From: Fretibacter rubidus
GTDB taxonomy: Bacteria; Pseudomonadota; Alphaproteobacteria; Caulobacterales; Maricaulaceae
Direction of reading: 5' to 3'
NCBI RefSeq assembly: GCF_041429785.1
Contig: NZ_CP163423.1
Location: forward strand, 1,550,001 to 1,614,000
DNA: 64,000 nucleotides
Shown here: positions 62,573 through 64,000 of the stretch, piece after piece
Layout of the letters: the number at the start of each line of letters is the position of its first letter
Numbering within the stretch: position 1 is the stretch's first letter
Notes under the pieces: generated by a model
The model's database searches: none
What the model was told of the DNA's origin: nothing
The model's input: the letters and a program-made list of their open reading frames with translations, nothing else
Made by a program: the position numbers and the translations under genes

Positions 62573-63513
62573 ATCCAACTCCCGCTAATCCAGACCCGCT
62601 TATTGCGCTCCTTAAACATTACGATCACGTAGAGCCGAGCGCACGGGTCAAGACGGTCTGTGATGCCATATCAAAGCGCCATAACGGTCACGTTCTGGGA
62701 TTTGTCTATTACGGCTCGTCTCTGCGCGATATGAACAATGCCGATAAAATGCTCGATTTTTATGTCCTGATTGATAGCTACCGCAAAACACATAAAAACC
62801 CGCTGCGCGCAGCTTTAAACGCGATGATACCGCCTGCGGTTTATTATCACGAAATGACACATCAGGACGGGGTCCTAACCACCTGTAAATATTCGCTAAT
62901 ATCGATTAAGGCCTTTGAAAACCGCGCGACATCAAAGGCGTTGTTGTCGACAGTTTGGGGGCGTTTCTCCCAGCCTTGCGTCATGTTGTTTCCGAAAGAT
63001 GACACTGTTAATGACCGTATTATGCAGGCCCGCGCCAAGGCTGTGCGTCATATTGCAAGCGAGACGATACCGCTGCTGGAGGGCCCTGTTGATACGGCGA
63101 CGTTCTGGGCGCGGGGGTTTCGTGAAAGCTACCGCACAGAATTACGGCCTGAGAGCTCTGACGGACGATCACGCGAGATTGTTGCCCGTTATCAAGAGCG
63201 CTATGACGCCATTATGGCAGAGTTGTTCGGCGCAGCAGACGAAAGCCTTTACGCCCTGCCCCCTGTATCAGCGGGTGCGAAACGCCGCTGCAAAACGCGG
63301 TGGGCGTTCCGCCGTATGTTGGGCAAACCTATGACCGCTATACGCCTTATCAACAATGCGGCGACATTTGACGGCGGGCTTGATTACGTACTTCGGAAGC
63401 TTAAAAACCACTCTGGCGTCACAATAGAGCCAACCTCATTTCAAAGGAAACATCCCGTGATTTGCGCCCCCGTATTAGGCTGGAAACTATGGCGCAAAGG
63501 CGCGTTTCGCTAG
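62566..63513 (+). CDS. Tam41-like nucleotidyltransferase (phosphatidate cytidylyltransferase-type)
   Basis: 315 residues. The core GFVYYGSSLRDMNNADKMLDFYVLID (split: GSS at 50-52, Asp64 and Asp70) matches the nucleotidyltransferase pattern of mitochondrial CDP-diacylglycerol synthase Tam41 (YGSG...DMIDFxxxV). Downstream YYHEM and CKYSLIS resemble the Tam41 core. No membrane segment. It would condense CTP with phosphatidate, or, given its neighbours, ceramide 1-phosphate. Bacterial members are rarely annotated and are often left as hypothetical. The lipid kinase is directly upstream. Confidence 0.75.
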   Translation: MVNPTPANPDPLIALLKHYDHVEPSARVKTVCDAISKRHNGHVLGFVYYGSSLRDMNNADKMLDFYVLIDSYRKTHKNPLRAALNAMIPPAVYYHEMTHQDGVLTTCKYSLISIKAFENRATSKALLSTVWGRFSQPCVMLFPKDDTVNDRIMQARAKAVRHIASETIPLLEGPVDTATFWARGFRESYRTELRPESSDGRSREIVARYQERYDAIMAELFGAADESLYALPPVSAGAKRRCKTRWAFRRMLGKPMTAIRLINNAATFDGGLDYVLRKLKNHSGVTIEPTSFQRKHPVICAPVLGWKLWRKGAFR

Positions 63514-63517
63514 GCCG

Positions 63518-64000
63518 TTATTCTGCCGCCTGCATTTTAGTCATCATGGACTGCATCATTGACGCTTGGTTCGTCTTCAAATCACCAAAAGCTTTGATGA
63601 TTTGATTGATGTCCTCTTCTGTATGAGCCGCCGACAGACTAATCCGAAGTAAGCTAGAGCTTTGCGGCGTCCCAGGCGGTACAGCCAAATTCACGTAAAC
63701 ACCGCTTTCAATCAGTGCGTTCCATTCCATGGCCGCGACCGCCTCATTCGGACGGCGCACAGCAATAACGGGGCTAGGCTCAGCACATAGATCATAGTCC
63801 ATAGCCGCCAAACCAGCGTGCAGTTGCGCGGCGCGGTCTTTCAAATTCTGCCGCAGATGCGCGCCTGTTTTAACCTTTTCAACAGCCGCTCTTGCTGCGC
63901 AAATATTAGACGGCGTGGCACTAGCGGTAAACATATAGGGTCGCATAACCTTGCGTGTGATTTCAAATTCCGGGTGCTTAGACGCACAAAACCCGCCAAC
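63518..64000 (-). CDS. Alpha-oxoamine synthase, serine palmitoyltransferase candidate (C-terminal part)
   Basis: 161 visible residues, the C-terminal portion of a PLP-dependent alpha-oxoamine synthase, continuing past base 64000. It opens with VGGFCASKHPEFE, the segment just after the PLP-lysine, then RPYMFTASATPSN and LRISLSAAHTEEDINQ, typical of the family (serine palmitoyltransferase, KBL, BioF, ALA synthase). RPYxFTASxxPS favours serine palmitoyltransferase; this cannot be proved without the rest. It converges on the Tam41-like gene with 4 bases between the stops. It would start sphingoid-base synthesis for this locus. Confidence 0.75.
   Translation of the reverse strand, partial: VGGFCASKHPEFEITRKVMRPYMFTASATPSNICAARAAVEKVKTGAHLRQNLKDRAAQLHAGLAAMDYDLCAEPSPVIAVRRPNEAVAAMEWNALIESGVYVNLAVPPGTPQSSSLLRISLSAAHTEEDINQIIKAFGDLKTNQASMMQSMMTKMQAAE

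Overview
The window comes from an alphaproteobacterium, most likely a marine Hyphomonadaceae/Caulobacterales-type organism. The evidence is the gene order glmU-rpiA-gor-rsh-pyrE-pdxJ-acpS-lepB-rnc-era-recO-parC, two TonB-dependent receptors (TBDRs) with alphaproteobacterial plug sequences, sugar uptake genes beside tryptophan-halogenase-like flavoproteins, and an apparent bacterial sphingolipid locus at the right end. The taxon is inferred from gene content; no rRNA or tRNA gene was seen.

Region 1 (1-12933) looks like one regulon for an aromatic, possibly sulfated, compound. A lipoprotein sulfatase and a TBDR face a NodD-like LysR regulator. They are followed by an extradiol ring-cleavage dioxygenase, an aryl-ketone-type alpha/beta hydrolase, a cytochrome P450, a cupin, a fumarylacetoacetase-family hydrolase, a flavin monooxygenase, a DUF2218 protein, a formylglycine-generating enzyme and both subunits of a 3-oxoacid CoA-transferase. 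The TBDR/LysR gap and the catabolic operon promoter carry the same inverted repeat (ATAAAAA-N7-TTTTTAT core), which I take to be the LysR operator.

Region 2 (13074-23587) is a fructoside utilisation locus: ROK fructokinase, GPH-family symporter, GH68/GH32-like hydrolase, LacI regulator, two flavin halogenase-like proteins and a second TBDR. Four copies of a 14-bp palindrome (consensus TACAAWCGATTGTA) sit in the three promoter regions and define the LacI regulon.

Region 3 (23588-25471) is a small accessory island: a Res-Xre toxin-antitoxin pair with its own promoter and operator-like repeat, then a 20-codon fragment of the 5' end of dusA, a known integration target of mobile elements.

Region 4 (25472-37051) holds KDPG aldolase, a valine catabolic operon (mmsB, acyl-CoA dehydrogenase, a secreted unknown, mmsA), a ferredoxin reductase, a hydrolase, an M16 peptidase lipoprotein and an M48 protease-LemA pair. 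Region 5 (37125-50098) is a tightly packed, all-minus housekeeping block. Region 6 (50225-53262) has gph, a small conserved protein, a TPR protein and cfa.

Region 7 (53487-64000) is the most interesting part. Two divergent operons encode a HAD phosphatase, a CDP-alcohol phosphotransferase, a flippase, a nucleotidyltransferase, a GNAT-like acyltransferase and a DUF2141 protein on one side, and an LptF/LptG-like permease pair, a lipid kinase and a Tam41-like nucleotidyltransferase on the other. An alpha-oxoamine synthase (serine palmitoyltransferase candidate) runs off the right edge. Together they look like synthesis, head-group decoration and outer-membrane export of an anionic sphingolipid, related to the Caulobacter ceramide phosphoglycerate system.
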